From Myrica gale (Eukaryota > Streptophyta > Magnoliopsida > Fagales > Myricaceae): a stretch of 64,000 nt of DNA. The notes below the pieces were generated by a model. That model searched no databases, was not told the DNA's origin, and was given only the letters and a program-made list of their open reading frames with translations. The DNA is taken from the NCBI GenBank assembly GCA_963930655.1, contig OZ005615.1, forward strand, positions 11,984,001 through 12,048,000, written 5' to 3'. The stretch's first letter is position 1. Every line of letters starts with the position of its first letter. The position numbers and the translations under genes are program-made. Positions 35,710 through 47,344 of the stretch are shown piece after piece.

Positions 35710-36275
35710 TAATACTTTTTATTAATTTTTTTTATCAAATTTCAATACTTTTTATTAATTTTGTTTCATCAAATCACTGTTCTAACACTTTTTTTATTAT
35801 CAATTTTTAATGCAAATCAATCTACAAGTAAATATTTTTTAAAAAAATTATAAACTATTTATTTAGCAAAACAAAATTTTAATTTACTTAAATATTGACG
35901 CTAATGTCAAACTATTTTTCTTATACGCAACATCGCCTGCAACTGGTTTGGAGGTGTTCGTTTTCTTTGTATTCTAAGAATTTTTTAAATAATGAAAATA
36001 TAAGAATCGAAAATATTTTTTTAATATCACTTAAAAATAATTACATCACGCATACTAATAAAATTAACATAATTTAAAAATTTTCAAAATACAAAAAAGG
36101 TAAAAATACATACTAAGGGAACATCACCTAAATCCTTGAATTTGGAAAAATAGATTTCTCTGAAACAGTGCCACTGGAGTCCACTGGACAAGTGTGGGGC
36201 CAAGGTTTCATAACTAATTCAGAGCAATCAAGCAACAAGTTTGAAACGTGAGCTTGACCGTACCCACCCATTGAA
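35710..36275 (+). repeat. local duplication, copy A
   Basis: Shares with 37319-37680 the order tgcaaatcaatctacaa, tacttaaatattgacgctaa, catcgcctgcaa, then aaatccttgaatttggaaaa and ggacaagtgtggggccaagg. Copy A has about 185 extra bases (roughly 35942-36130) between the two halves. Confidence 0.8.
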
Positions 36276-37318
36276 CTAAGTGCCTTTTTATTTAATTGGT
36301 GAAACTAAGTGCCTTTTTATTTAATTGGTGAAATTATTATGGTAAGAGCTGACATAGGCTGAGGAAATGGGATATACGTAACCAGTGAACCAAGCACCTT
36401 TTTATTTTATTTTATTTTTGTAAGTGCCTTTTTATTTAATTGGTGAAACTCGATGGTAGTTCAACAGATCCTTTGTCTTTTCGGGGCAAATAATTGGGGT
36501 GGCTGAATTTTCATAGTCAAAGAGAGAGATATATGTATATATTTAAAATAAATATAAAATTAATCTACCTGATTTGTTCGTAAATCAAATAAATCTCTAG
36601 TTTTGATGAATAAGTAACTAATTTAATAAGTTACCGAATTTATGAACTTATTTAATTTTCAAGTAAAATAAAAGAATAAATTTTATATTTATCTCTTTAT
36701 TTAAAGTTAAGATAAATACAAATTTTTTGATCAAATTATTATTTTTTATTTTAAAAAATATAAAAAATTTATTCAAATCATCCCATTCTTCAATTTTTTA
36801 CCGAAACATCTCACTATTCACTCAAAATTTTAACACTCAAATATTAAGAATATAATATCTCCGATCGAATCATTAATTTTAAGTCGGTAGGCAAGTGGGA
36901 TTTGATTTGAGATATAAAGTCGGGGATTTCGCCTTTAACTTTCGGTTATAAAGGGAAGTAATATGTTGCGTCAAAGATGGGGATGTCTTGTCGTACATGT
37001 CGAAAAAAACGTACAGGAATATTCACAGACAGAGCATAGAAATAGACAGATAATATCATCCTCCACGTATGAAATACAAGACAGTTTTGATTAAAAGAAC
37101 AAAAAAACGTTTCTCGTCAGGCTGCCTCAAGACTATAGGACAAGAGAAATATTCATAATTTTAAGTTATTATTTTGATAGTAAATAAATTTCCGACTAAA
37201 ATTTTAAAATCTCAAAAAAAAAATCAACACCCACAAACACAATAACCTTTCATACAAATTCTAATACATTTTTTTAAAAAAATATTCCATCAAATTCTCA
37301 CTTTATTCTTTTCACCAA

Positions 37319-37680
37319 ATTTCAATACTTTTTTATTAATTTTTTTATCAAATAATCTATTCTAACAGTTTTTTTTATCAATTTTTAATGCAAATCAATC
37401 TACAAATAAATATATTTTTTAAAAGTTATAAAATTTCAATTTACTTAAATATTGACGCTAATGTCAAACGACGATTTTTCTTATACCCAGCATCGCCTGC
37501 AAATAAATCCTTGAATTTGGAAAAATAGATTTTTCGGAAACAGTGCCACTGGGGTTCACTGGACAAGTGTGGGGCCAAGGTTTCATAATTAATTCAGAGC
37601 ACTCTTTTTTTTGCTCATATAATTCAGAGCACTCAAGCAACCAAGTTTGAAACGTGAGCTTGACGGTACCCACCCATTTC
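37319..37680 (+). repeat. local duplication, copy B
   Basis: Partner of 35710-36275, in the same orientation about 1.5 kb away. It carries its own small tandem duplication (aattcagagcactc at about 37592 and 37621). The hAT element at 37749 lies just beyond its right edge. Confidence 0.8.
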
Positions 37681-37748
37681 TCTTTGAGCCACCTTAGGAT
37701 TAGAAAAACGAAAACACGCTCCTTCGCAGCCTGCTTCATTGGAAGCCC

Positions 37749-39338
37749 CAGTGGCGGATGCCACCCACTGCACTGCCAAAAAAAAAATTATATATAATTT
37801 TTTTTATAAGTTGTCTTGGGCCAGTGGGTGTAGGGGCGGCCATGAGCGGTCGTCACCCATTGTATTACTAACAAAAATTATATGTAAGTTTTTTTTCATA
37901 AGTTGGCCTGGGCCCGACCCCCATTGGCTCAGGCCAACAAGAGCTCATATATGCCCACTGCATCGTTTCTCTCTCTGCGTTAAAAAAAATCAAAACCTAA
38001 AACGTGAAATGAAAAAAAAAATCAAAACAAGGTGGAACAGTGTGTTTCACCCTGTTTTGAAAAAAACACATTTCTCTCGACCCCCTCTTCCCCCTCTCTC
38101 TCTTTCTTCTCACGCAAATCTCTCTTTCTCTCTTCTCACACGTTCGGGCTTCAGCCACCATCCGCACCACCGTGCCACGTTCCCCACCGCCCACGACTCC
38201 ACCCCCGCACCACTGCACCAGGCACCAACCGTTGGCCCGTGCCCCATTCGGCGTTCACACTTCATATCACTCGAATTCTCACATCTTCCAGTCTCTCTCT
38301 CCCCTTCTCCACCACATTAAGGCTCACTTTCCATCCGGCCTCTCAGTCTCTCGAGATTTTGTGCAAGGAAATTGCAAATTGCTGGATCCCTAGTATGTCT
38401 CTCCAAGATTCTCTCTCTACAATTCAGTAATTTTAGTTAGAAAAATTCATTTATTTAGTATGCTAAAAATTCTTTAGGGTTTGGAATTTTGTGATTTATG
38501 AAATTGTTGGACAGTTGGAGGATGAGATTGAATTGGTTTTGATATTTGTGGTTTGTGAAATTGTTGGAGGATGAGATTGAATTTGTTTGAAATTTGAATA
38601 TATGTGATTTGTAAAACTGTTTATTTGAATTGGTTTGTGAAATTGTTTATTTTGACTATTAGTTGGCCAACATTTTTAATTTTTGGTAGTATCATTTTTA
38701 ATTAATTTGATTGTAATGTCAATTGAATGCAATGTAATTAGATTGAAAATTGGATTTGAATTAGATATTTTGACATTTTGTGAAATTGGGGATTTTTGAA
38801 TATGTGAATATCTAAATTTGGATTTGGATTTGAATATCTAAATTTAATATTTTTGAATCAAAATGTTTTTATGTTTCGGTTTGATACTATATTTTCTGTT
38901 TTATGTTTCGTTTGTACTTTTACATTTATTATTTGGGTTTCTTCTTTAAAGAGTCACATCTTGCCAACTGATTGTTTGTCTTCACTTTGTTCCTCTCTGA
39001 AAGAGTATTTTCTGCGATGAAGATCATCAAGAGTGATTTGCGTAATAGGATGAGAGATGACTATATGAATGATTGCTTGGTAGTGTACATCGAGCAAGAA
39101 GTTTTTAAAACTATTGAGAATGAAGTCATTTTGCAATATTTTCAGAAGATGCGAAAACGTAGGATGCAATCGTCAACTCTCAATAGCAGTACACTGTACG
39201 GTACATGTATTTTAATATTTTTAATTTTCAATATTGTAACTCTAAGAAAATTTTTTACATTACGAAGGAAAAAAAAATTCTTGTGATTTTGCCATTAAAG
39301 TTCGACCCCCATGAATTTTGATCTTGGATCCACCACTG
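37749..39338 (+). mobile_element. hAT transposon, internally deleted
   Basis: The left end cagtggcggatgcca and the right end, inverted as cagtggtggatccaag, form hAT terminal inverted repeats. The flanks ggaagccc (37741-37748) and ggaagtcg (39339-39346) match at 6 of 8 bases, an aged 8-bp target duplication. The 1590-bp body has a CT-rich part (38070-38420), AT-rich filler and a C-terminal piece of hAT transposase (38960-39165), so it is a deletion derivative that could not move itself. Confidence 0.8.
38960..39165 (+). pseudogene. hAT transposase, C-terminal dimerisation region, fragment
   Basis: The plus-strand frame reads SERVFSAMKIIKSDLRNRM, then MNDCLVVYIEQEVF and further ENEVILQYFQKMRKRR. 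This is the hAT dimerisation motif (usually LP...ERAFSAMKI) as found in TTF-type zinc-finger hAT transposases. The upstream half of the motif is degraded and the catalytic and zinc-finger parts are absent. Confidence 0.8.
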
Positions 39339-39516
39339 GGAAGTCGCAGAATATTTTTGTGATCTTGCTTTGCTTGACGCTTGTAAATGCATTTTTTGAG
39401 ACCTATTTATTTTTACCTGAACATATTGGACTCTAGCTTAATAGCAGAAATTTTATGAAATAGAGCTCTATTATTAATATTAATAATTTCAACACATATT
39501 TTAGGAAATATATTAG

Positions 39517-39788
39517 TGATGATGTCAAGAATCACCATAGTTCTTGGAAGCCAAGTAATCCTGCAAAAATACCGAGGGGTAGTCTCAGATCAAGTTGTAG
39601 AGTTGCACTATGAGAGTACCGCCGACCATTCAAGTTGCCATGAGGAGTCCTCGGATGGCTAGACTTCTATGTGAGACCTGATGCCAGACTCTTATGCAAG
39701 GTCAGATAGTCGGGGTTGGCCAACTGGCTAATTGGCCCGAGTCCAAGTGGTCTAGTCTGAGGAGGACCGAGTATTTCATGGCCCAACA
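39517..39788 (-). repeat. 3' LTR of the 39.5-44.5 kb element
   Basis: Shares gatgatgtcaagaatcacc, gaagccaagtaatcctgcaa and gtgagacctgat.ccagactc with 44120-44544 and is shorter than it. Confidence 0.82.
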
Positions 39789-40588
39789 GTAGTCCCCCTC
39801 TTTAACCTCGACAAACCGAACAGGGAGGAAGTCAAGTCGCCAATGGACTAAAATGGGCCCCTATCCCCGCACTTCTTTCGGGCCCATTTAAGTTTAAACA
39901 AGCCCGAGGACCAGCCATTTAAAAATTGGCTTGCGGTACACGATAATTCGTACCTGTCACGCAGTCCCCAACTCTTCCTCTTAACGCTATCACCATAACT
40001 CTGCCCCTAATCATTTCCGTCTTTTCGAATCACTGTTTTTAAGACTTCAACGAACCATTCCTCCCTTCTCCGCTTCTTCACGTTACTTTTCTGAGTAACA
40101 TTCCTCCCTCATCTATTTATTGATATACGTTATCATTTTACTTGAATTGCGTTGGTTATTGGTAGTTGGTTTTGAAAGAAACATCAAGCTGGTGAAATTT
40201 TAGTGATCTTTATACCTGTATATGCTTATTCAACAGATGGAGAACTAGACTATCAAGAAGGAGGCTTCAATGAAGAAGAGGAAGTACATGGAGCCCAAAC
40301 CTAGGCGGGTCTGGGCAACTTGAAGCATGCCTGAGGGATGTTACCAATACCTGGTGTTGTGAAGAAACCTAAACGAGAGAAAGAAAACGAAGAAGAATCC
40401 GACCCAAAGGAAGGATCCGAAATAGAAGAGGAAACGAAGAAGACCCAACCCAAAACCAAAAAGGATTCGGTCGAGAAAAAGCTAGCCTAGTACTACTAAT
40501 TATTGTAGTTTTGCAGGAATTTGAAAACTTCGTAACATTTTGAACTCACACAATTTTGAGGACGAAATTGTTTTTAAGAGGGGGAGAA

Positions 40589-42489
40589 TATAACACCCCT
40601 CCCTTGTATATTTCATCTGTTGGATACAGATTTTATAAAGAATATATATAGCGCTATAATATATATTGTGATCACGTGTATTGAATTTAGTAGTTGCAAT
40701 TAATACATGGGATTTCAACAAGGTCGGGTGTGTTTTTTCAAGAAGTAATGGCTGAGGAGTCTGTAAGACCATCTCTGATAGTGTGCCCGACGAAATCCCA
40801 GTAAGACATGTCTGACATTTGCACTCCCGGATGAGTAAGACCCGGGATGATTGAGACTTGGCTGGAGTACTGGGCTGACTGACACCGAGTTCACGGGCTA
40901 ACTGAGACCTGGTTCCCAGGATGACCAAGACCTTTATGGGGAGAGAGTGGAACACTTGGCCGATTGCACCTCTCATGCTTCTAGTTTGTGGTTCGGGTCT
41001 ACCAGTACTATTTTGCATGTTGGCATCTTGTTACAAACAAAAAGGGAGGTAAAGGGCTAGAGGAGCCACGTGTTGTCTACATGCAAACTTGACTTTATGA
41101 ACTCGTTTAAAAAAATGGTGAATGTGTGCATTGATGACCATTACGAGGGATATTAAATATGACCGAATTTCTTAAGAGTTTTTATAGCTGGAACATAAAT
41201 TATATTTTTCTCCCATGTTTGCATACTTCATAAGAAAAGGATGAACGGGCACATAAGTACACACGTGTTAATATTGTTAGTCACAAGAAAAAGACGCATG
41301 CACAAATATGGTACCCAATTGTTTAAAGCATTATTTTTGTAGGTTCAGATTTTATTTGTACTTATTTGAAAGTTCAAGTACGTTTTGTGCCAGATCTAGA
41401 TATTCAGCATATGCAAGTTTGTGAATCTCATATGCTTATGATGTGTCATATAACATAATCATCTCATGGGTATGGGAAATATGTGGACCGAAATGACCGA
41501 AACGAAACTCATACCCAGAGGTAGTCCTGAGATCAGATGACGGTACCGTTCATAGTGGGATAGTGCAAGCCACCACTGAGAGGAAAATGGTTAGTATCCC
41601 TAGGCGATGAACAATTATGCCTAACCGGGTCTTGTGCGGGGCATGGGACAATCCCAGATGACAAGAGGGATGCACAACCCGGACTCAAAGGGTTAAACAG
41701 AGCGCAGATGGACACCTCTACCTGACCGAAAAAAGAAAGAAAGATAGTAAAATGACCGGGAAATAGATGCATTCATTTAGTTATGAAGATTTGGACCTAC
41801 GTGACCGATACCCTTGAGTTGTATGTGGGGTACGAGCCCCAGTGGCACCTCAAGGCTCCACCCATGTCGCCACTTCTACATGTGGAAGATTTTGGTCTAG
41901 TTGATGTAGATCCGACCCTCCAGCATATGGTCACTCCTCCTCCACCGTTCTCGCCGACGGAGGGTACTGGGGCGTCAGAGTTTATAGACTTGACCTCCGA
42001 TACCGAGCCGGAGGACAAATAGCCCCTTTGGATGGCTTAGTTTTATGTTGGGTAATCTTTTGGTAGTGTAGATCACGGTGTTGTATTACAGAAAGCTTTA
42101 GACAACTTCCACTTCTGTACTTACTTTCTCTTCCTTTTGTTTTCCTCGTGAAAGAAATTTTGTAAAAGAGAAAATCTGTGATCCTAGTGTAACTGTTTAT
42201 ATATATATATATTTTCATTCCTTATATTATGCCATAAAATAAACCCTTAATTCAGACAATTGTTTAAATATCTCATTTTTTATTATTTTTATTTTTATTT
42301 ATTCAAGTCAGAATTTCTAACTTCTAGAATGATTTGAAATGTCGGATTTTAAAATTATTTTTTAAGTAAACAGCTTCCGCTAAACTTTTTCGAGGAACAT
42401 CAGCAAAATTTTATAGGATCAATTTGTGTCGTAATCTCTGCTTGTGTACATATCATCACTATTGGTGAGCCTAGGTTTAGGGCGTGACA
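40589..42489 (+). mobile_element. Ty3/gypsy-type long LTR inside another element
   Basis: Preceded by gaggacgaaattg and the polypurine tract aagagggggagaa (40559-40588), the classic junction of a plant Ty3/gypsy chromovirus interior with its 3' LTR. It starts near taacacccctccc and ends gggcgtgaca, resembling the longer LTR at 58162-61759, with which it also shares a block of structured GC-rich sequence (41510-41720) and a small ORF (41783-42022). The matching internal region and 5' LTR are missing, so it is a partial copy, nested in the interior of the 39.5-44.5 kb element. Confidence 0.65.
41783..42022 (+). other. small conserved ORF within the LTR
   Basis: An ATG-started frame of 79 residues, MKIWTYVTDTLELYVGYEPQ..., then VEDFGLVDVDP and the C-terminal EFIDLTSDTEPEDK. 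A related frame sits at the same place in the LTR at 58162-61759. Ends of the type IDLTSD followed by acidic residues resemble SUMO-interaction motifs. It may be a residue of a coding part peculiar to this LTR family; no known domain was recognised. Confidence 0.5.
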
Positions 42490-43140
42490 TAAGGAGACGA
42501 CACAATCCTATAGCAACTCCATCACATCAGCTAGGTTTAGGGAGCTGATCGAGAACATGAGCATTCCCATGACCGTGGAGAGCTTGATGAAGGTCGCAGA
42601 AGAGAAGTGGAGGAGCACTATTCCCTTACGTTCGGAAGGGGTACTGATTATGCTCGGTTAGCTTCTAGTGCCTGTCGCGAACGCGCTTGAGAATACTGCC
42701 CCGAATGGCCAACAACCCATTTCAGTGCTTGCCACTTCTTCGCAATCCCAACTTACGGCCAAGGAGCGAGCGGGGTTACTCACTGCTGAAATAGGACAGA
42801 TGGGAACGTTGGTTCCCGAACTTCTCCGAACCGTGGAGGAGAACCTGTCCCAGGCAGGGTGGCAGACGCTTTGAGAGCAGAGCGGTCCTCTCGGGCTGAG
42901 CAAAGTGATGTTCTAGATTTTCACAGGTGAAAAGTGGTCGAAGTCGGCGGTGGTTCTGTTCAAGCCGAGGATGAAGTTGGCGTGATGCAAGCGACGGGTA
43001 GGGAGCTCGATAATCTGGACAATCATCTCAAGGACGCTCAGGGGAGGGCGGCCCTGCGTGAGGCAGAGCTGCGCCTTCAAGTTGGTAAGGTGACCGCAGA
43101 GGCGGAAGGTTGTATGATCGAGTCAAGCCTGCGAGGAACC
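42490..43140 (+). other. coding-like relic inside the LTR element
   Basis: GC-rich sequence with plus-strand pieces such as LTAKERAGLLTAEIGQMGTL and RELDNLDNHLKDAQGRAALR, the latter with coiled-coil character like parts of some plant retroelement gag proteins. It runs against the LTR orientation, so it may belong to the nested insertion. Assignment is tentative. Confidence 0.4.
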
Positions 43141-43530
43141 TGTCCTGAGCAGGGCGTATGATCAAGTCAAGCCTATGGGGAACCTATCCCAGGCAGGGTG
43201 CTCCCCAGAGTTGACCCTATGCGGGGATCCTATCCCAGGTAGGGTGTTCGACGTTTACTGGACCTCTGCGGGAAACCTATCGCTGGCAGGGTGTGTGATC
43301 AAGTCAAGCCTGCGAAGAACCTGTCCGGGGCAGAATGCTTGGTGGAGTTGACCCTCTGCGGGGATCCTATCCCAAGTAGGGTGCTCAGCTCTATTAGACC
43401 TCTGCGGGGAACCTGTCATGGGCACTGCGTATGATCGAGTCAAGCCTACGGGGAACCTGTCCTGGGCAGGGTGCTCAGCGGAGTTGACCCTCTGTGGGGA
43501 TCTTGTCCCGGGCAGGGCGTCGTTGTTGAT
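43130..43530 (+). repeat. GC-rich tandem repeat, ~60-bp unit
   Basis: Words ctgcggggaacctgtcc, gggcagggtgctc and gagttgaccctctgcgggga alternate with tatgatcaagtcaagcct about every 55-65 bp, with a higher-order period of about three units. At least six units are present. Open frames across it on the minus strand are artefacts. Confidence 0.8.
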
Positions 43531-44119
43531 CCTCGTATTGAAAGCGATCGACGTCATAGTCCCTTAAGCTATAACTTTCAGAAAAAAGAAACTTTTAGCG
43601 TAAAATGAAGTTTCAAAACTTCAATTAAATATTTAAATTCAAAAGAATTCAAGAGACGGAGACAACTCTTCAATTAGTTCGAAGAAAATAAACCAAAGCC
43701 TAAAAGAATTGCAAGAAGTTCAAAACCAATAAAAAAAAACACAATCCCGTGGTTGACAATAGATCATTGGTCCTATTCTTTAATGAATAAATCTCCTCTG
43801 TGAAAGATTAAGAACGTACGCAAGAAACGCTAATCTTTAGCGTATAAAATCTTCCTTTCAAGCAATCTACGATATATCAGAAGAAAATCAACATTAGTCA
43901 TAATGGTGATAGGAATCCTCTACTGGTGATGTATTGAAATAAAAAACAAAGAACATCTTCCCTAAGAGGATCGTCAAAAGGATGATCTAAATTCTCTACC
44001 CACATGTTCCCAGATAACAAAGTAACAATGGATGAAAGGAGATGGTTAAAAATTGTTCTGGTGAACGTAAAAGTGTTTGAAGATGACTTTTTTCCAGAAT
44101 TTCCACAGACGGCGCCAAC

Positions 44120-44544
44120 TGATGATGTCAAGAATCACCACAGTGCTCGGAAGCCAAGTAATCCTGCAAAAATCACCGAGAGGGGTGGCCTCAGATCAAG
44201 TCTCGACAACCAAGTTAGATCTTTAGGAAGATAATGAGTATTCTGAGAATAGAATTAAGAGTGTGAGTTTATTGAAGAACATATCCTAGCTTTTATACCC
44301 TTGTGAGAGTTTCAAATCTGTCGTGAGATTGCCTTTTAGAGGAGTTAGGTTTGTAGAGCTGCATTTGGAGAGTGTTGCTGACCATTTGAGTTGTCACGAG
44401 GAGTCCTCAGATGGTTAAATTTCTATGTGAGACCTGATACCAGACTCTTATGCAAGATCGGATAGTCGAGATTGACCAATTAATTAATGGATCCGAGCCT
44501 AAGTGATATGATATGAGGAGGACCGAACATTTCATAGCCCATCA
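44120..44544 (-). repeat. 5' LTR of the 39.5-44.5 kb element
   Basis: 425 bp, TG...CA on the minus strand, adjacent to the primer site. The longer of the two LTRs. Confidence 0.82.
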
Positions 44545-44549
44545 ATTAG

Positions 44550-45404
44550 CTTCCAACAAGGACCAACCAAAAAAAAATCAGCTGGGGGAAAAGATCATAA
44601 AAGTCACCTTGACAAAATTATATGGTTCCGAGCAGCCCATCTTTCCATCGAAATCGGACGTCTTTGTAATTTGATTGACAAGAAACGAGGCTATCTGTCC
44701 GTTTTTTTGAATATTTGACAGTTGACCCATCGTAATCCAACGACCTTATCGCCCAGAAACAATGTACAACCACAATACGGATTCTTTTATTTTATTAATA
44801 GTGGAAGAAAGATCCAAGGAGCCGAAGATGATCCAGGCAATGTTCTTTTTTTTTTCTTCGCGATCTCGAATAGCACTATTAACCTTTCGTTTTCATCATC
44901 GATGACGTCATCCACTACCCATCCATCGAAGATGGGATGGAAAATGGGATCCACCACCTTCTTTGGAAAGCTGATTTTGATATTAATCTCTCCCTATCTT
45001 CGAAGAAGTCAAATTATTACTTGGATTATTAAATACATTAAAACTTCTAGAAGCTGAAATCTCGACCATCCAATCCATATCCGAGAAGAGTGAATAATAT
45101 ATATATTATGTCAGAAAGCTGGCAACCATGTGGACAAAGCTCTCTCCCTGTTAAGTGTTAACCTATCTGTCAACAATACAAGTTGTGCGCTTTTCTTTCT
45201 TGGTTTTTTTTTTTTCTAAGGTTTCTCGATCATTATTATGTTCTAGAAAACAAGACACGCCACAAAGAAATTTAAAGAAATAAATATAAAAATTAATGAA
45301 GTTACTTTTTCATTTCCTCCTAAAAAAGGGTAGACGGAAGCATCTAGCAGCATCACACTTTTATGCAATAATGTTTCTATGCAATTTTCGGATCGAAGCG
45401 TAAA
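44550..45404. other. intergenic, nothing recognised
   Basis: No element ends and no gene were seen. The plus-strand frame 44722-45057 has no family features. Confidence 0.4.
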
Positions 45405-45600
45405 GGCTACGTTTGCGTGTTAAAATTTTATACCCTCTAAAATTTTAATATAATAAAATATTACAATATAATCTCTCTCTCTATCAAATCACTACTATTC
45501 ACTACAAAAAATATAAAAAATTACCTCTCTCTTCACTTTTTCACTAAACCCAATACCTAAAATTTTAACAACACTAAAATTTTACAACACAAACACACCC
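45405..45600. mobile_element. MITE, same family as 1537-1735
   Basis: Left end ggctacgtttgcgtgttaaa and right end, inverted, gggtgtgtttgtgttgtaaa form terminal inverted repeats of about 25 bp. The interior aatataatctctctctct and ttacctctctcttcac is shared with the MITE at 1537. The flanks (aaa and tta) do not give a clean target duplication. Confidence 0.7.
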
Positions 45601-45958
45601 TTAAGTAGAGGATAGAGATAAGGGGTAGATTTCATTATAAAGTTCGAGATGTTCCAAATTTTATATAGATATTATTAAATAATATAAAATTTATTTAATA
45701 TGTCTATTTCTCTTTAAATTATAAAGTATAATTCAAAAAGAAATAAACACAATAGGTGAATTTTACTGTAGAGTCTATATTTTCTAAAACTTTAATTAAA
45801 CAACATTAAATGATGTAAGATTATATCTCTCCAAATGATATATTGCAATTCGAGTAGAAAATTATAGAAGATGATTTTGTAATTTCATATCTAAATTATC
45901 TATATTAGAATCTGAGATGTAATTTTTTACTTAAACTAGTGTAATTGGAAAACAGCTA

Positions 45959-45961
<3 letters not shown>

Positions 45962-45995
<34 letters not shown>
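45962..45995 (+). repeat. (AT)17 microsatellite
   Basis: An uninterrupted at dinucleotide run of 34 bases, about 1.7 kb upstream of the PDR start codon. Likely polymorphic in length. Confidence 0.95.
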
Positions 45996-45998
<3 letters not shown>

Positions 45999-46382
45999 AT
46001 TAGAAAAAAAAGGGGAATCTCAACTTTTGACCGCACAGTATTTTTCTTTGTCTTGACCCAACCCCTTTCTCGTTTAATCTTCTGTCCCAAATTAACAAAA
46101 GCCCGCGGGGAAAGTATGTTTGAAACACATCTGTCTCAGTGTCTGTCTTCCCACACACGGTCTAATAAAACTCTCGTCCACTTCAATTCTTACAATGTTT
46201 CTAAAACTTTGGTTTGCAAACTTTAGAATGTTAAGTAAAGATATTGCAGCTGTAACGTTGGGGACAAATATAGTCCTTCTGTTTTTTACATTAATTTCTC
46301 TAGAAATCGAAGAAAGAAATGTGTCAAGTTTCATGGCATCTAGTTATCGCGACTTTTGACTATGCAGTACATGAGTATTGAA

Positions 46383-46550
46383 GGCTGTATTTGAGTGTTA
46401 AAATTTTAAGCTATTGAAATTGATAAAAAAATGAAAAGATTAGATTTGAATGAATTTTTTATATTTATTATATTAAAAAATAATGATTTGATAGAGAGAT
46501 AGATTATATTATAATTATTTTAGGATATTAAAATTTTTGAAAGGCCCAAT
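46383..46550. mobile_element. possible degenerate MITE
   Basis: The left end ggctgtatttgagtgttaaa resembles the MITE at 45405 (ggctacgtttgcgtgttaaa). The right end (ttaaaatttttgaaaggccc) is only roughly inverted and no target duplication is visible. Confidence 0.35.
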
Positions 46551-46599
46551 TTTTTGGGAGTCCAACCCACCTGAAGTCTCCTACGGGTTGAGAGTCTTA

Positions 46600-46842
46600 G
46601 GCTATGTTTGGTTTAGTTCTCAAAACATTTTTTGTTTTTGTGCTTTTTTAGAAGTAGTGTAGATTCTCTCGGGATTGCTAAAAAGTTAGTTAAAAGTTGT
46701 TGAAATTTGTAAAAAGTTATTGAGATTGGTGAAAATGTATTGAAATTGATGAAAAATTATTGAGATCGGTGAAAATGTATTGGAATTGATGAAAAATTGA
46801 GCAGTTTTTGAAAACTTTCTGAAAACTTAAACAAACGTAACC
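46600..46842. mobile_element. Tourist-like MITE with TTA target duplication
   Basis: Ends ggctatgtttggtttagttc and, inverted, ggttacgtttgtttaagttt are terminal inverted repeats, flanked by tta at 46597-46599 and 46843-46845. The interior holds several tandem ttgaaattgatgaaaa-like words. It lies about 0.8 kb upstream of the PDR start. Confidence 0.82.
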
Positions 46843-47344
46843 TTAAGTTGGAGAAAACATTAAACAAAAATGAAACCCAATACTTTATAACATGGTGGTA
46901 TATTATAAAATTTTTTTACATCAAATAATTTTTTATTATTAATATAATATTCACCCAAATTTTCTCTCTCTTTACTTTTTTATCAACTCTCACAGAATAT
47001 CTTCATTTTTTTTACCAACACCAATACTCCACCATTTTCACCGCTTCAAAATTTTCACAAACAAACACCATCAGTATTTCGCGCGTCACAAAAAAAAAAC
47101 TTTATTTATCCTATAATAACGGAAAATATGAAACACGTTCTTAAAAGGAGGTGGCGCCTGCGTTTCTGGTCAACAGATCAGACCAGAGAGACATGGACCA
47201 AGATAGACATTTCCATTTTTTTTTTAAAATCCTTTCTGGTTTTTTCAAATTTGCTGGCTAGTTTTTCGCGTACGTAGGACGGAAGATGGTCGTGCGTTTC
47301 GTAGGCCGCCCACATAGTCCTGCGTATGGTTCCAGATATACTCC

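Larger units (their letters stand above)
35416..37748. other. AT-rich intergenic with a local duplication
   Basis: No gene was recognised. Two related segments (35710-36275 and 37319-37680) are listed separately. Between them is a plain AT-rich stretch. A 30-bp unit aagtgcctttttatttaatt plus ggtgaaact occurs twice in tandem at about 36278-36335 and once more at about 36421. Confidence 0.5.
39517..44544 (-). mobile_element. LTR retrotransposon with mosaic interior, probably Ty3-like non-autonomous
   Basis: On the minus strand the 5' LTR is 44120-44544 and the 3' LTR 39517-39788. Flanks are attag on both sides (39512-39516 and 44545-44549), a perfect 5-bp target duplication. Next to the 5' LTR is the primer-site sequence ttggcgccgtctgtgg (minus strand, about 44104-44119), and a polypurine tract (about 39791-39805, minus strand) precedes the 3' LTR. 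The 4.3-kb interior has no recognisable pol; it contains a second kind of LTR (40589-42489) and a GC-rich tandem repeat. It is best described as a LARD-like element, broken and with other sequence inside. The LTRs differ in length, so it is not young. Confidence 0.8.
46027..47173. promoter_or_regulatory. W-box cores upstream of the PDR gene
   Basis: TTGACC at 46027-46032, TTGACT at 46356-46361 and, on the minus strand, TTGACC at 47168-47173. TTGAC(C/T) is the binding core of WRKY factors, which drive pathogen- and elicitor-induced expression of cluster I PDR genes. Three such hexamers in this length could also arise by chance, so the regulatory call is an inference. Confidence 0.4.

Noticed and set aside
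41500-41720. Possible hammerhead ribozyme (retrozyme) in the LTR
   Set aside because: A ctgag and a gaaac word occur, but not in the order and spacing of the hammerhead core, and the LTR is far longer than those of retrozymes.
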